NCBI RefSeq assembly: GCF_026107515.2
Contig: NZ_JAPCHW010000003.1
Location: forward strand, 398,353-462,352
Source: Glutamicibacter sp. MNS18
GTDB taxonomy: Bacteria > Actinomycetota > Actinomycetes > Actinomycetales > Micrococcaceae
DNA: 64,000 nucleotides
Direction of reading: 5' to 3'
Shown: one piece after another, positions 1 through 8,705 of the stretch
Numbering within the stretch: the stretch's first letter is position 1
Layout of the letters: every line of letters begins with the position of its first letter
Program-made: the position numbers and the translations under genes
Notes under the pieces: generated by a model
What the model saw: the letters and a program-made list of their open reading frames with translations, nothing else
Databases searched by the model: none
What the model was told of the DNA's origin: nothing

Positions 1-161
1 AACAGCGGCTGGATCTCGGTGTGCTCATCGAACAGCGCCCGGATGCGGATCAGCATCGCAGCCAGCACCTCGTCCAGCTGGTCCCGCACCATGGCGTAGC
101 GCGCCACCGATTCGTCGATCAGCGCGTCGAAATCATGCTCTGCCTCGACCGGTTCGGCCAT
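1..161 (-). CDS. Unknown protein, N-terminal part (cut by window edge)
   Basis: The minus strand opens with ATG at 161, preceded by an AGGGGAG ribosome binding site, and reads on past the window edge, so only about 53 N-terminal residues are visible. They are acidic and look helical (start MAEPVEAEHDFDALID). No family is recognised. The gene lies 55 bp downstream of the DUF2637 membrane protein gene on the same strand and may be co-transcribed with it. Confidence 0.6.
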   Translation of the reverse strand, partial: MAEPVEAEHDFDALIDESVARYAMVRDQLDEVLAAMLIRIRALFDEHTEIQPL

Positions 162-216
162 CAGCTGCTCCCCTCAAGGTGGTGTTGCTGTGAGTCTGGG
201 TGTGTGCGGCCCGCGT

Positions 217-1011
217 TCAGTTCTGGTTCAGCCGTTGCGCCAGGTCGTCGTAGAGCGGAGCCTTCTCGTCGACCACGGTGGCCGCCGTGGTCGCCGTGAC
301 CTTGGCCTGGCCGTTGGACTGGCCCTTGGCCTGGGCTGCGGCGGTGTTCCGTGCCGGGGCCTGCGCTGCGGCCTTGCGGGCCTCGGCCATGGTTTCGGCG
401 CGGGTACGGGCCAGCGCGTCCTGGTGCTGTTGTTCCAGTTCGGCCAGGCGCTCGGCCTCGGCGGACTGGGTGTCGCCCACCGCGGCCTGGTAGCCGTCGT
501 CATAGGCCACGCCGTACTTCTCGGCGGCCTCGGCCTCGGCATCGAATTCGTAGGCCGCACGCAGTTTCGCGGCTTCGGACTTCTTCTGGTACATGTGCAC
601 GGTCAGGTGGGTGATGGCCAGCAATACCACCGGCGGCATGGCGGCGACCAGGGCGGAAACCAGCGGAGGCACCCCGTTGGAGATCGAGTCCACGGTCAGG
701 ATCGCGTGCGTGGAGTTCGCCGCGGTGGAGACGATCGCGCCGAAGAACAGCAAGGCCCAGGGGTAGACCATGGCCTTGCGCGGGAATCCGTTCAGCGCAA
801 CGATCGCCACCGTCGCGGCCACGATCATGCCGTCGATGATGATCGGCCAGATCCAGGCCAGCGACGGTTCGATGCCCGAGCGTTCGGCCAGGTCGGTCAG
901 GGCGGCGAAGGAGAGCACGAATGCGCCCACCGCGATCAGCACCGTGGCGCCTACTGCGGTGCGCAACACGGCGCGATGTGGCTCGTTCGGGATTTCTGGC
1001 TGGTTATCCAT
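217..1011 (-). CDS. DUF2637-type membrane protein
   Basis: A 264 aa protein with four hydrophobic segments in the first ~150 residues, followed by a charged Ala/Glu/Gln-rich, probably coiled-coil tail. The pattern (short helix, then a helix with WIWPIIIDGMIVAATVA, then two more) is that of the DUF2637/SpdB-like proteins, which are common in actinobacteria and sometimes linked to plasmid spread. The function is unknown. I place the start at the ATG encoding MDNQPEIPN; the 27 residues upstream in the same frame look non-coding and the RBS here is weak. The next gene on the same strand is a short unknown cut by the window edge. Confidence 0.75.
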   Translation of the reverse strand: MDNQPEIPNEPHRAVLRTAVGATVLIAVGAFVLSFAALTDLAERSGIEPSLAWIWPIIIDGMIVAATVAIVALNGFPRKAMVYPWALLFFGAIVSTAANSTHAILTVDSISNGVPPLVSALVAAMPPVVLLAITHLTVHMYQKKSEAAKLRAAYEFDAEAEAAEKYGVAYDDGYQAAVGDTQSAEAERLAELEQQHQDALARTRAETMAEARKAAAQAPARNTAAAQAKGQSNGQAKVTATTAATVVDEKAPLYDDLAQRLNQN

Positions 1012-1138
1012 GCGTGGTGGCAGGCCTAACTTGTCTATGGGAAACAGGCATTGGTGACTTCGAAGCGCCGGGTTGCGAGTCGGCGGCGCCAACTGTCATT
1101 TTAGCCCCAGTCAACCATGAACTGCACCGTGAGCTACG

Positions 1139-2227
1139 CTACGCGCGCCGATCGGTGAACCGGGTGCCGGTCATCCGGGCGGACAGCCCGCGCGCCGACG
1201 GGTCGAAGACCAGCCAGGCCAGGGACAGCACGGCATATCCGGTGACGGGCAGCGACAGCAGCCCCAGCAGGTGTTCGGCGGGCAGCAGCTGCAGCAGCGT
1301 GTTGGCCAGGTAGATCCCGCCCAGTCCCAGCAGCGTGCGTACCAGGGCCCGGCCTGCTCCGATCGGGCGGTTGGCCCGGTCGCGCACCTGGAACCAGCTG
1401 CAGCGTTGGCCCAGGGTGGCCCGGGCCGGGGCGCAGGCCGGGATCACCACCACCGCCAGCAGCACGGCCACCGTTCCCGCGCCCTGCAGCATGGTGACCC
1501 GTTGAGAATCCATGCCCAACCGTTCGCCGACCTCCAGCAGCAGCGACAGGCCGAAGACGCCCGCGGTGATGAAGGCCAGGTCGAAGAAGGAAGCCATGGC
1601 CCGGCGTGCCCGGGTCACCGGGCGGGGTGGTTGCCGTGCCGCATCACGCTCATTCGGCGCGGAGAGGAAGGCGAAGACCGGAAGGTAGGCCAGCAGCGTG
1701 CCCACGAAGGCACCGGCGGTGTTGACCATCAGGTCATCCACGTCGGCCACCCGGTAGGCGCAGGTGTAGATCCCCCAGATGCCGGTGAACTGGGTGGCCT
1801 CGATGACCAGCGAGAGCGCGGCGCCGATCAGTGTGCCGGTGAGGATATTGGCCCGCGCCCAGCGCACCGCCAGGATCCCCACCGGGATGAACAGCAGCAC
1901 GTTGAACAGCACCTGCCACAGCGCGAAGCTGGTCGCAAAGGCGCGCCGACCGCCCTGCAGGGCCAGCTCGAAATCCTGGAGGAACTGGAAGGGCACCAGC
2001 TGGGTTTGCGCCACCCCGGGCCGGCAGAAGGCGTCGCGGGTTTCCGGTAGCGGCAGCATCGTATAGCTGAACAAACCGAACACGTAGATGACCACGACCA
2101 GGCTGGTGATGGTCCGGCGCCAGGACAGCCGGCCGTGCTTGTGGTACTGCAGGGCCAGCAGGAAGATGCCGGCGGCCATGATGAACAGTCCGGCGAACAG
2201 GATGGCAATCGCCCCTGGCCACAGCAT
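1139..2227 (-). CDS. VanZ-like / RDD-like multispanning membrane protein
   Basis: About 362 aa. The N-terminal half is a VanZ-type domain: TM helices, FNVLLFIPVGIL, then IEATQFTGIWGIY and DVDDLMVNTAGAFVG, the conserved acidic loops of that family. The C-terminal half has further TM helices and a loop (QRCSWFQVRDRANRPIGAG) resembling RDD domains. VanZ proteins are named after a teicoplanin-resistance accessory protein, but most have no known role. The ATG at 2227 is chosen because AAAGGA lies 7 nt upstream (2236-2241); a longer in-frame start at 2245 has no RBS and overlaps a palindrome. Expected location: cytoplasmic membrane. Confidence 0.78.
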   Translation of the reverse strand: MLWPGAIAILFAGLFIMAAGIFLLALQYHKHGRLSWRRTITSLVVVIYVFGLFSYTMLPLPETRDAFCRPGVAQTQLVPFQFLQDFELALQGGRRAFATSFALWQVLFNVLLFIPVGILAVRWARANILTGTLIGAALSLVIEATQFTGIWGIYTCAYRVADVDDLMVNTAGAFVGTLLAYLPVFAFLSAPNERDAARQPPRPVTRARRAMASFFDLAFITAGVFGLSLLLEVGERLGMDSQRVTMLQGAGTVAVLLAVVVIPACAPARATLGQRCSWFQVRDRANRPIGAGRALVRTLLGLGGIYLANTLLQLLPAEHLLGLLSLPVTGYAVLSLAWLVFDPSARGLSARMTGTRFTDRRA

Positions 2228-2244
2228 TTCCGTAATCCTTTGCA

Positions 2245-2256
2245 TACCCTAGGGTA
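2245..2256. promoter_or_regulatory. 12-bp perfect palindrome upstream of the VanZ-like gene
   Basis: TACCCTAGGGTA is a perfect dyad 17 bp before the chosen start codon. It contains a TANNNT-type hexamer on both strands (TACCCT), so it could be a -10 box, an operator or both. No matching second copy was noticed, so the assignment is tentative. Confidence 0.3.
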
Positions 2257-2307
2257 AAACCATCCACTGGTCACATCCGGCATCCGCCGGGTGTGAGATC
2301 CGGCTCG

Positions 2308-3804
2308 CTAGGCCCCGTGCCCCGGGCTGCCGGCGGTGAAGGGGGCCGAGGCCAGCATCCGGCGCACCGGCCGGTCCACGCGCACCAGCAGCACCATCAG
2401 CGCGATACCCAGCACCGCGGCGCCGGCCTTCAGCAGCCAAATCGAATGCCACTGCTCGATGGAGAGCTGGTCGACGAACACGACCAGGGTGATCGCCATG
2501 GTCAACCAGGCCATCAGCCTTTCGCTGGGCCAGGACACCTGGTCGCTGATGAAGAACAGCGCGAAGATCCACAGGATGTACCAGGGCTGGATGATCGGGG
2601 CCAGCAGCACCACTGCGCACAGCGCCCACGCGGCCAGCCGCAACGGCCTGGAGGTATCGCCGTGCAGGGCCAGCCGGGCCACCAGATAGAGCGAAAGTAG
2701 CCGGAACAGGGAGAAGACCACGGTGGCGATCATGGCCGGGTCCAGCCCGAAGATCGATCCCAGATGGCCCAGCACGGTGCCCAACAGCCCCACCGGGGCG
2801 TAGGGGAAGGCGGCCGACCCGGAGGTGAACATGGCCGGCAACCAGCCGAACCAGAGGTTGGTGAGTGCGCCGAAAAGCAGCAACCACCCCGCGCTCATCG
2901 CGCTGATCTTGCTCCACACCGCGATCCGGGCACGCAGCGACGGGTTGGCCGGCAACATCGCCAGGCCCAGGAAGGGCAGCAGCACCAGCACGATCGGCTT
3001 GATGCTCACCGCCAGTGCGAGGGCCAGGGTGGCCCACAGCGCCCGCCCGCCGACGGCCAGCCCGAAGGCCCAGAAGGTCGCCGCGATCATCAGCCCGTCA
3101 TTATGCACCCCGCCGATCATGGTCAGCAGGAACAGCGGGTTACCCACGATCGCCCACAACGCCCAGCGCGGGTTATGCCCGAGCTTGGCGGCCAGCCAGC
3201 CGGTGGCGTAGTAGCAGCCGATGACCCCTGCCACGGCCAGCACCCGCAACAACCCGACACCGATTTCGGGGCTACCGCCGGAAATGAAGAACACCGCCCG
3301 GGAGGCGACCAGGAACAGCACGCCGTAGGGCGAGGGCGACTGCGCCCAGAGCCCGTCCGATCCTCCGTCGAACCATCCGGGCAGGGCCGAGACCCCCTCG
3401 GTGTACGGGGACTTGCCGGCATGCAGCATGCGTCCCTGGGCCAGGTAGGAGTACACGTCGCGGGAGAGGATCGGGAAGCTGACCAGTAGCGGGGCACCCC
3501 AGGCGATGAGCAGCCCGCGCAATTGGCGTTCGCTGATGCTGCCGGTATCCGACACCCACGGCCGGGTCAGCAGCCAGGCGCGCATCAGCCAGGTGATGCC
3601 CAGCGCCATGGCCGCGATGCATACCAGCACGCCAAGCAGCTCGGTGCGGAACTCAATGAAAAACCCGGTACGGGCCAGCTGCGAGAGCTGGTTGCGTGGG
3701 AACCAGCCCACCCCCCAGCTGGCGGCCGCCACCAGCGCCGAACCGGCCATCCCCTGCCAGGCCAGCGAGGAAAGCGGCGTGCGGCGCACCGTGTCTTGGG
3801 CCAT
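2308..3804 (-). CDS. GT-C polyprenol-phosphomannose-dependent alpha-1,6-mannosyltransferase (MptB-like), second copy
   Basis: A 498 aa protein with about 12 TM helices. Signatures of the MptA/MptB family of GT-C transferases: SRDVYSYLAQGRMLHAG (acidic first extracytoplasmic loop, residues ~110-130), SPSPYGVLFLVASR, GGVHNDGLMIAATFWAFGLA and IKPIVLVLLPF. In mycobacteria and corynebacteria these enzymes extend the mannan backbone of lipomannan from polyprenol-P-mannose on the outer face of the membrane. The gene starts 11 nt after the stop of a paralogue; ATG 3804 has GAGG upstream. The acceptor in this organism is unknown. Confidence 0.85.
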   Translation of the reverse strand: MAQDTVRRTPLSSLAWQGMAGSALVAAASWGVGWFPRNQLSQLARTGFFIEFRTELLGVLVCIAAMALGITWLMRAWLLTRPWVSDTGSISERQLRGLLIAWGAPLLVSFPILSRDVYSYLAQGRMLHAGKSPYTEGVSALPGWFDGGSDGLWAQSPSPYGVLFLVASRAVFFISGGSPEIGVGLLRVLAVAGVIGCYYATGWLAAKLGHNPRWALWAIVGNPLFLLTMIGGVHNDGLMIAATFWAFGLAVGGRALWATLALALAVSIKPIVLVLLPFLGLAMLPANPSLRARIAVWSKISAMSAGWLLLFGALTNLWFGWLPAMFTSGSAAFPYAPVGLLGTVLGHLGSIFGLDPAMIATVVFSLFRLLSLYLVARLALHGDTSRPLRLAAWALCAVVLLAPIIQPWYILWIFALFFISDQVSWPSERLMAWLTMAITLVVFVDQLSIEQWHSIWLLKAGAAVLGIALMVLLVRVDRPVRRMLASAPFTAGSPGHGA

Positions 3805-3815
3805 GGGTTCGGGCC

Positions 3816-5333
3816 TCAGTTCCGCTTGCCCGGCCACGGGGTCTTCTTCAGCAGTTGCGGCAACACGCTACGGGTGTGCCGGTCGAGGAAGACCAGGTAG
3901 GCGATGGCGGCCAGGGAAATCGCCCAGGAGAGCATGGAGGCCAGCGGCACCAGGTCCTCTTGCAGGAACTGCCAGATGAACAGCTGGTCGGCGGCCTGGT
4001 AGGCGACAAAGAAGAGCACCGTGACATGTACCCAGAGCATTTGCCAGTCATCACGGATCCCGGTCACCGCGAAGAAGGGCAGCAGCCAGAGCAGATACCA
4101 CGGGTGGATCACCGGGGAGAGCACCACGATGGCGGAGAAGCCGATGGCCAGGCGTTGGACCAGGTGCGAGTACTTGCCGCGGAAGATTACGATCATCGCC
4201 AGTGCCACCCCGGCCAGCCGGCCGAAGAGCTTCAGCGCCGGCAGGATCCAGTCGGTGGACAGCCCGAAGGCGGAGACCGCCCCGGTCAGCAACATGACCG
4301 CGATACCCAGCGGGGAGAAGATCGAGTACCCGGTGCCGGTGAAGAGCATGACCTTCAGCCAGCCGAACCAGTAGCCGTTGAGGTAGCCGAAGAGCGTCAT
4401 CAGCAGCAGCAGGATCATGCCCGAGTAGAACCAGTAGAGGATCCGGCGCGGCCAGCTGGCGTCCTTGCCGGCCCAGAGCAGACCGATGAAGGGCAACAGC
4501 ACCAGCGTGATCGGCTTGATCCCGATGGAGGCGGTCAGCACGATAACCGCCAGCACCCCCTTGCGCTGGCAGGCCAGGTAGACCGCCATGACCGACAGGC
4601 CCACCATCAGCGAGTCGTTGTGCGCGCTGGCCACGAAGTTCAGCAGGAACAGCGGATTGGCCACGGTCACCCAGGTGGCCTTGGCCGGGTCCACCGAATG
4701 CAGCCGGGCCAGTTTCGGCACGTAGTACAGGCACAGCAGCACACCGCTGAAGGCGATCAGCCGGAAGGCCAGGATCGACAGGTCGGTGGAGAACCCCACC
4801 GCTGCCACCACCAGGTACTCGATGACCAGGAACAACGGCCCATAGGGGGTGCCGTCCTCGGCCCACATGGTATCGGTGCCCAGCTGGAACCAGTTGCTCA
4901 CCGAGGAAATGCCGTCGCTGTACGGGTCCTGCCCGGCCATGACCAGCCGCCCCTGCCCGATGTAGGCGAAGACGTCGCGGGACATGATCGGGATGCTGAT
5001 CAGTAGCGGCGCGCTCCACAGGTACACCGCGCGGCGGATGGTCTTCAACGACCCCTGGGGCCAGCCGGCAAGCTTCTGCCCCAGGCGCCACCAGGAGCGC
5101 ACCAGCACCCAGCAGCCCAGGGTCAACAGCACCACGCTGGTGAGCACCCCTGCGGCTTCGGTACGCATCATGATGAAGAAGCGGTCCTGGTTCAACGGGG
5201 AGACGCTGGCCAGCCAGCCCACCCCGAAGGATCCGAAGAGGATCAGTGCCGAACCGATCAACCCGCTGAAGAGGGTACGCGAAACACCGGTATGGGGTTT
5301 CTTGGCCAAGACCTCTGGCTGGTTAATGGACAC
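3816..5333 (-). CDS. GT-C polyprenol-phosphomannose-dependent alpha-1,6-mannosyltransferase (MptA/MptB-like), first copy
   Basis: A 505 aa polytopic membrane protein, paralogous to the gene just downstream. Key segments: SRDVFAYIGQGRLVMAGQDP with the acidic motif after the first TM, EDGTPYGPLFLVIEYLV, SAHNDSLMVGLSVMAVYLA, IGIKPITLVLLPFIGLL and SPVIHPWYLLWLLPFF. GTG 5333 (VSINQPEV) is chosen because ACGAGGTG lies just upstream; the ORF extends 41 codons further but that stretch is Arg/Pro-rich and unlike protein. Known for the family: elongation of lipomannan/lipoarabinomannan cores. The two copies, 11 nt apart, are probably one operon with divided labour, as MptA and MptB have in Corynebacterium (inference). 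Confidence 0.85.
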   Translation of the reverse strand: MSINQPEVLAKKPHTGVSRTLFSGLIGSALILFGSFGVGWLASVSPLNQDRFFIMMRTEAAGVLTSVVLLTLGCWVLVRSWWRLGQKLAGWPQGSLKTIRRAVYLWSAPLLISIPIMSRDVFAYIGQGRLVMAGQDPYSDGISSVSNWFQLGTDTMWAEDGTPYGPLFLVIEYLVVAAVGFSTDLSILAFRLIAFSGVLLCLYYVPKLARLHSVDPAKATWVTVANPLFLLNFVASAHNDSLMVGLSVMAVYLACQRKGVLAVIVLTASIGIKPITLVLLPFIGLLWAGKDASWPRRILYWFYSGMILLLLMTLFGYLNGYWFGWLKVMLFTGTGYSIFSPLGIAVMLLTGAVSAFGLSTDWILPALKLFGRLAGVALAMIVIFRGKYSHLVQRLAIGFSAIVVLSPVIHPWYLLWLLPFFAVTGIRDDWQMLWVHVTVLFFVAYQAADQLFIWQFLQEDLVPLASMLSWAISLAAIAYLVFLDRHTRSVLPQLLKKTPWPGKRN

Positions 5334-5541
5334 CGATACACCTCGTGGGATTAGGTCAGGGGACGCGGCCCGCGGGGACCGCGAGACCGTGACGCCACCG
5401 TGTTCCAAGGGTTCTGCCCTCCTTGGCTGCGGGCGGGCGGCACGGGAAAAGCTCACACGATTTTAGCATTCGGCGCTGCACGGATCCGGTCGTGACACCG
5501 GTGCACACGGCGGCAAGTGAGTAATGTCCACCACCGCGCGG

Positions 5542-5547
5542 TAGATT
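5542..5547 (+). promoter_or_regulatory. -10 box TAGATT for leaderless orn
   Basis: TAGATT ends 7 nt before GTG 5555, so the transcript would begin at the start codon. No Shine-Dalgarno sequence is visible. The -35 region is not convincing. Confidence 0.45.
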
Positions 5548-5554
5548 GGTTCCC

Positions 5555-6175
5555 GTGGCTAGTAATTCAGAAATGATTGTATGGATCGACTGCGAGATGA
5601 CCGGACTGGATCTGGTTCATGATGCGCTGATCGAGGTGGCGGTGCTGATCACCGATGCGGACTTGAATGTGCTGGACGAGGGAATCAGCGTGGTGATCAA
5701 GCCCAGTGACGCCGCCCTGGCGCAAATGGACGAGTTCGTGCGCGATATGCACATCACCAGCGGGCTGCTGCCCGAGCTGGCCGACGGCATCGAGATGGCC
5801 GAGGCCGAGCGCCTGGTGCTGGAATACATCACCACCCGGGTACCCGAACCGAAGAAGGCCTTGCTGGGCGGGAACTCGGTGGGCATGGACAAGAACTTCC
5901 TGGCCCGCGACATGCCCTCGGTCATCGAGCACCTGCACTACCGGGTCATCGATGTCTCCACGCTCAAGGAACTGGCCCGTCGCTGGCACACCAAGGCCCA
6001 CTACAACGCCCCGGCCAAGACCGGCAACCACCGGGCGTTGGGCGACATCCAGGATTCCATCGACGAGTTGAAGTACTACCGCGCCACGATCATGGTGCCC
6101 TCCCCCGGGCCGACCTCGGCCGAAGCGGCAAAGGTCGCGCAGGAGATCACCGAGGCGGCGGCACTGCGCAAGTAG
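5555..6175 (+). CDS. orn: Oligoribonuclease
   Basis: A 206 aa DEDD-superfamily 3'-5' exoribonuclease that degrades 2-5 nt RNA fragments (and pGpG in some species) to mononucleotides. Visible motifs: VWIDCEMTGLDL (D12, E14), then DMHITSGLLPEL, GNSVGMDKNFL, YRVIDVSTLKELARRW, and the terminal HRALGDIQDSIDEL carrying the last Asp and the His. Full length for the family. GTG 5555 gives a leaderless arrangement; TTG 5546 and ATG 5573 are alternatives. tRNA-His lies just downstream, as in many actinobacteria. Confidence 0.96.
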   Translation: MASNSEMIVWIDCEMTGLDLVHDALIEVAVLITDADLNVLDEGISVVIKPSDAALAQMDEFVRDMHITSGLLPELADGIEMAEAERLVLEYITTRVPEPKKALLGGNSVGMDKNFLARDMPSVIEHLHYRVIDVSTLKELARRWHTKAHYNAPAKTGNHRALGDIQDSIDELKYYRATIMVPSPGPTSAEAAKVAQEITEAAALRK

Positions 6176-6326
6176 CAACGCCGACTGGCGGCTGGTGATT
6201 GACAACACAGCGAATCAGGCGGATTCCGAGTTGGCATTCACCAGCCAATTGTGTGTATGATGATTCTCGTTGCCCGGTACGAAATCAGGAAGCGGAAAGC
6301 GTTCTGACAAGTACGGACACGAATAT

Positions 6327-6400
6327 GGTGGGTATAGCTCAGTCGGTAGAGCGTCTGGTTGTGGTCCAGAAGGTCGCGGGTTCAAGCCCCGTTACTCACC
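6327..6400 (+). tRNA. tRNA-His (GTG anticodon)
   Basis: Cloverleaf read by eye: acceptor GTGGGTA (6328-6334) pairs with TACTCAC (6393-6399); D arm AGCTCAGTCGGTAGAGC; anticodon stem TCTGG/CCAGA with anticodon GTG at 6361-6363; T arm with GGTTCAAGC. The extra G-1 typical of tRNA-His is encoded at 6327 opposite C73 at 6400. The 3' CCA is not encoded. An accessory island begins right behind it. Confidence 0.95.
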
Positions 6401-6406
6401 CGGATA

Positions 6407-6450
6407 AAAGATCTGGTCAAGAGAAGATTCTCTTGACCAGATCTTTTTTT
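6407..6450 (+). terminator. Rho-independent terminator of tRNA-His
   Basis: A perfect 19-bp stem (AAAGATCTGGTCAAGAGAA, 6407-6425, with its complement at 6428-6446), a GA loop and a run of seven T up to 6450. Confidence 0.9.
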
Positions 6451-6913
6451 GGTTGCGGACCCTGGTTGCCGACGCCGCAGACGGCACCGGCAGCCGTAGA
6501 TACCGCAGGAAGGACACCAACCGCCCCGGCCGGAGCTGATGGCCGCTTGTCCCCAAGGGCGGCTCACACCTGACGCCCCTGAAGGCATCGGCTTCTTGGA
6601 TGAGGAAATCACCTTCCGCCTTCCCGCTGACCAGGCTCCCGGCTCGGATTCACTGTCCGGACAATTCGCTTCCATCCTTGAGCAGCCGCGTGAACCGTTC
6701 AGCGCATCGCGCCGACGATGCCAATCCCCCAAGGCCCTTGACGGCGCTCAGGGCTCCAGACCCGGTGTGCCGTCAGGCCTTGTCGCATCCTGGTTCGCCG
6801 GGAGGCTACGGTCATCCTTGATGGGCCGGGGCGAATTCCGCTCGTCGTGGACCTTCGGTATTTCGGCACCAGAGAATCCGTCGAGACGAAAAATGTCAAG
6901 CTGCGTGGAGTCA
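6451..6913. other. No recognisable gene; start of accessory island
   Basis: About 460 bp between the tRNA terminator and the IS3 fragment. Short ORFs exist on both strands but none shows a family pattern, an RBS or a leaderless promoter. Probably mobile-element debris. Confidence 0.5.
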
Positions 6914-7291
6914 CTAAGCAGTCTGCAACAGATCCCCTGCCTTTACAGAAGGTAGGTTGATCCCGACAATTCCTGCAGGTGACGGCGTTACCGGACGGGC
7001 ACGAAATCGTGCCGGGTGCTTCCGGTAGTACTCCTGCAACGCTTGTTCCCGCCCGACCCAACCCTGTTCCCACGACCCGTCATGGACCTGGGCCGGGGAG
7101 AACAACGCAATCCCCGAATGCTTATGCTGCCGGTTGTACCACGGCACGTACTCCTCCAGGTAGGCCTGCGCATCCGCGAGCGTGGCGAAGACCTTCGGGT
7201 ACCCCGGACGATACTTCATGGTGCGGAACCCCGACTCGCTGAATGGGTCGTCATTCGATTTTCCAGGGAACTTCACCCGGTCGCGAGCCAA
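6914..7291 (-). pseudogene. IS3-family transposase (OrfB), C-terminal fragment
   Basis: About 115 C-terminal residues of an IS3-type DDE integrase: SNDDPFSESGFRTMKYRPG, then YLEEYVPWYNRQHKHSGIA (with the final catalytic Glu region) and the tail EYYRKHPARFRARPV. The protein normally has ~280-300 aa; the N-terminal catalytic part is missing, so this is a remnant. The break lies near 7258-7291, close to the AT-rich cargo that follows. Confidence 0.85.
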
Positions 7292-7347
7292 CGATATACA
7301 GAGCCCTGAGCCTAGGGCCCAATATCGAGTATTTGTAGCTGAGTCGA

Positions 7348-7353
7348 TATTGT
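7348..7353 (+). promoter_or_regulatory. -10 box TATTGT before the PLD-like gene
   Basis: TATTGT ends 6 nt before ATG 7360, the leaderless spacing seen at several other genes in this window. No RBS is present. Confidence 0.4.
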
Positions 7354-7359
7354 TGGGCT

Positions 7360-7974
7360 ATGACTAGGACATTGGTAACTCAGATTGCGGCAATAGTCGC
7401 GTTGATTGCGAGCATTATGCTCGCTAATGATTTAAATAATGTGTTCACAACACCATGGAAAGTAATATTGGGAAGCGTCGCCGTGTTGGCTGCAATTATT
7501 GTAGCCATATGGGAAATTTTCGGTACTTACAAATCACAACCACTTCGCTTTAAAGGCCCTAAACGTGATGCGAAGATTTTAAAATACATGATCAAGTTGC
7601 TCAAGTCCCAAGCGCAATGCGTGATCTCTTCTAATGATCTTAGTTGGGTGGATGATGTTGCCAAGGAGGTGCTTGCTGATAAGGCAGCCAAGAAATCACT
7701 AACACTGGTGATGCCACTTGAGAATGAGATCAGCAAATACCTAGTTGGCCAAGGCGCTGTTGCTCACTATTACGGCGACGATGAATTCAAGTTTGCAAGC
7801 CGATTCACTTTGGTCAACCCTTTACGATCGGATGCGTGGGTCGCAATCGGTCATGGCGCAGAACAAGTTCACACGATCAGGAAGATTAGCTCTAAAGATG
7901 ACCCGGCCATTCATCTTGCGGACGATCTATATCGTTTGATGAAGCGGAACGCCAAGATTGCGTCGTCGTCATGA
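7360..7974 (+). CDS. Two-TM protein with PLD-like soluble domain (island cargo)
   Basis: 204 aa. Two hydrophobic helices (residues ~7-24 and ~35-53) are followed by a cytosolic-looking domain with the order seen in phospholipase D-like folds: CVISSNDLSWVDDVAKEVL, LTLVMPLENEISKYLVGQG, then SRFTLVNPLRSDAWVAIGHG where HKD enzymes have H-x-K-x4-D. The HKD residues are absent, so it is probably a degenerate, non-catalytic or differently acting member (inference). Base composition is clearly AT-richer than the flanks. Its stop overlaps the start of the next gene (ATGA), so the two are translationally coupled. No function is known. Confidence 0.7.
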   Translation: MTRTLVTQIAAIVALIASIMLANDLNNVFTTPWKVILGSVAVLAAIIVAIWEIFGTYKSQPLRFKGPKRDAKILKYMIKLLKSQAQCVISSNDLSWVDDVAKEVLADKAAKKSLTLVMPLENEISKYLVGQGAVAHYYGDDEFKFASRFTLVNPLRSDAWVAIGHGAEQVHTIRKISSKDDPAIHLADDLYRLMKRNAKIASSS

Positions 7975-8705
7975 ATGAAGAGATTCGATTCCTGACAGAG
8001 AAAAGTCAAGCCGCCGTTACGCGCGAGTGGGACATAATTGCACCCGAAAGAGATGCGCAAATTGCATCCGATCACGATGCATCTTTCAGCCGAGTTCTCG
8101 AACCATGGTTCCTCAGTCGTCTAGGAGAATCAAGATCCATCCTGGACGTAGGCTGCGGAACGGGACGCCTTACCTCTAAGCTTCAGCGGTCAAACAGACA
8201 AGTAATAGGGCTTGATCCAAGTGCTTCGAGTATCGAGATCGCGCGATCACACGATGTTCGAAGTGACTATGTAGTTGCCACTGTCGAGGAGTGGACTGCG
8301 GAAAATCCTCATGCCAGATTCGATTTGGTCGTTGCAAATATGGTCTTGATGGATGCCCTGCACATCGATGAAATGTTTGCAGCGCTTGCGCACCTAAGCC
8401 AACGTGGACGATTACTTGTTACGTTTACACATCCAGCTTTCTGGCCTGATTACTGGGGGTACGCAAGTCATCCGAATTTCAACTACTCAGATGAGATTTT
8501 CGTCGAAGCACCATTCAAGACGGCTTCGTTTGAATATTCGCTGACTACCACTCACGTACATCGACCGCTCGGTCGATATATTCAAGGACTTCAAAATAGT
8601 GGATTAGAAATTTCTTGTTTTGAGGAACTTCGTGGGCCTGAGACACCAGAAGTTTTCCCGTTTCCTAGGTTCATTGGCATAGAGGCTGTGCCGCGCAATG
8701 CTTGA
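7971..8705 (+). CDS. Class I SAM-dependent methyltransferase (island cargo)
   Basis: 244 aa with a Rossmann-type methyltransferase core: motif I ILDVGCGTGRLTSKL (~residues 60-74), motif II VIGLDPSASSIEIA, post-motif acidic region, motif IV FDLVVANMVLMDAL and motif V GRLLVTFTHPAFWPDYWG. It resembles UbiE/BioC-like small-molecule methyltransferases; the substrate cannot be told. It overlaps the upstream PLD-like gene by 4 nt. Composition is AT-richer than the chromosome, and the stop codon abuts the broken NF041680-type transposase, indicating acquisition with mobile DNA. Confidence 0.85.
   Translation: MNEEIRFLTEKSQAAVTREWDIIAPERDAQIASDHDASFSRVLEPWFLSRLGESRSILDVGCGTGRLTSKLQRSNRQVIGLDPSASSIEIARSHDVRSDYVVATVEEWTAENPHARFDLVVANMVLMDALHIDEMFAALAHLSQRGRLLVTFTHPAFWPDYWGYASHPNFNYSDEIFVEAPFKTASFEYSLTTTHVHRPLGRYIQGLQNSGLEISCFEELRGPETPEVFPFPRFIGIEAVPRNA

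Noticed and set aside
3696-5006. Long plus-strand ORF (436 aa) opposite the mannosyltransferases
   Set aside because: His/Gln/Arg-rich shadow frame of a high-GC gene; no start signal, and the opposite strand has clear family motifs.
6376-6400. tRNA-His 3' end as an attL with a second copy at the island's far side
   Set aside because: No repeat of GGTTCAAGCCCCGTTACTCA was seen between 14600 and 15260, and no integrase gene is present.
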